A stretch of 13,916 nucleotides of DNA from an uncultured bacterium (lineage in GTDB: Bacteria > Cyanobacteriota > Vampirovibrionia > Gastranaerophilales > Gastranaerophilaceae). Shown here one piece after another: positions 13,868 through 13,916 of this stretch (positions within the stretch are counted from its first letter, which is position 1; every line of letters begins with the position of its first letter). The translations under genes were made by a program, and so were the position numbers. The stretch covers positions 1 to 13,916 of the forward strand of contig URRM01000042.1 of the NCBI GenBank assembly GCA_900550295.1. Direction: 5' to 3'. The notes beneath the pieces are model-generated. The model did no database searches. It worked only from the letters and a program-made list of their open reading frames with translations, and was not told where the DNA came from.

Positions 13868-13916
13868 TTAAGCTAAACCGAATTGAGGAGCGATGTTTTT
13901 AGCTTCTTGTTGTTCA
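13868..13916 (-). CDS. 3' end of a minus-strand gene running off the window
   Basis: Reading inward from the window end on the minus strand gives an open frame of 15 codons, EQQEAKNIAPQFGLA, closed by TAA (13870-13868). The frame is supported by the terminator that follows about 45 bases later. The product cannot be identified from this much. The stretch 13826-13867 after it is plain AT-rich sequence. Confidence 0.5.
   Translation of the reverse strand, partial: EQQEAKNIAPQFGLA

Noticed and set aside
1..13916. Defence island, prophage or secondary-metabolite cluster
   Set aside because: All larger genes are housekeeping, flagellar or transport types, with no integrase, transposase, toxin, methylase or phage gene.

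Overview
The window is AT-rich (about one third G+C by eye), almost fully coding, and shows no mobile element, CRISPR array, tRNA or rRNA. Core genes (nadK, recN, gyrB, adk, map, rarA) sit beside the flagellar stator pair motA-motB. A MotB with an OmpA-type peptidoglycan domain and a zinc-type adenylate kinase indicate a flagellated bacterium with a peptidoglycan wall. The tight adk-map pair recalls the cyanobacterial adk-map order, and the composition would fit a gut relative of Cyanobacteria (Melainabacteria/Gastranaerophilales). That placement is inference. The GyrB carries a large TOPRIM-region insert of the E. coli type, a marker that would have to be reconciled with it.

Layout. Bases 1-27 are the end of a terminator. 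nadK and recN follow on the plus strand as a coupled pair (ATGA overlap) behind a good sigma70-type promoter whose predicted start coincides with the nadK start codon. A small membrane-anchored cysteine protein (2601-2864) ends at a convergent terminator hairpin shared with a minus-strand HEAT-like repeat protein (2924-3850). The long block 3962-11841 is entirely on the minus strand and reads, in transcription order: a solute-binding protein, gyrB, adk, map, motA, motB, and a degenerate RNase H-like protein. Within it adk-map overlap by 8 bases, and motA-motB and motB-RNase H-like are each separated by 2 bases. rarA (11877-13112) diverges from the solute-binding gene across only 35 bases in which two opposed -10 elements overlap. 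The right end holds a 255-base intergenic region with several hairpins and GA repeats, a small coiled-coil gene (13368-13682, minus) with its own promoter and terminators, and the last 15 codons of another minus-strand gene.

How the genes relate. RecN and RarA both serve recombination at damaged or stalled replication forks, GyrB supplies supercoiling, Adk and NadK maintain nucleotide pools, and Map removes initiator methionine. MotA/MotB are the ion-driven stator, and the two-base spacing suggests the RNase H-like protein is made together with them. I see no clear novel multi-gene system. The most interesting signals are regulatory (two predicted leaderless genes, overlapping divergent promoters, an operator-like inverted repeat on a -35 box, leader/3'-UTR complementarity), plus a stator-linked protein that seems to have lost its RNase H-type catalytic aspartate.
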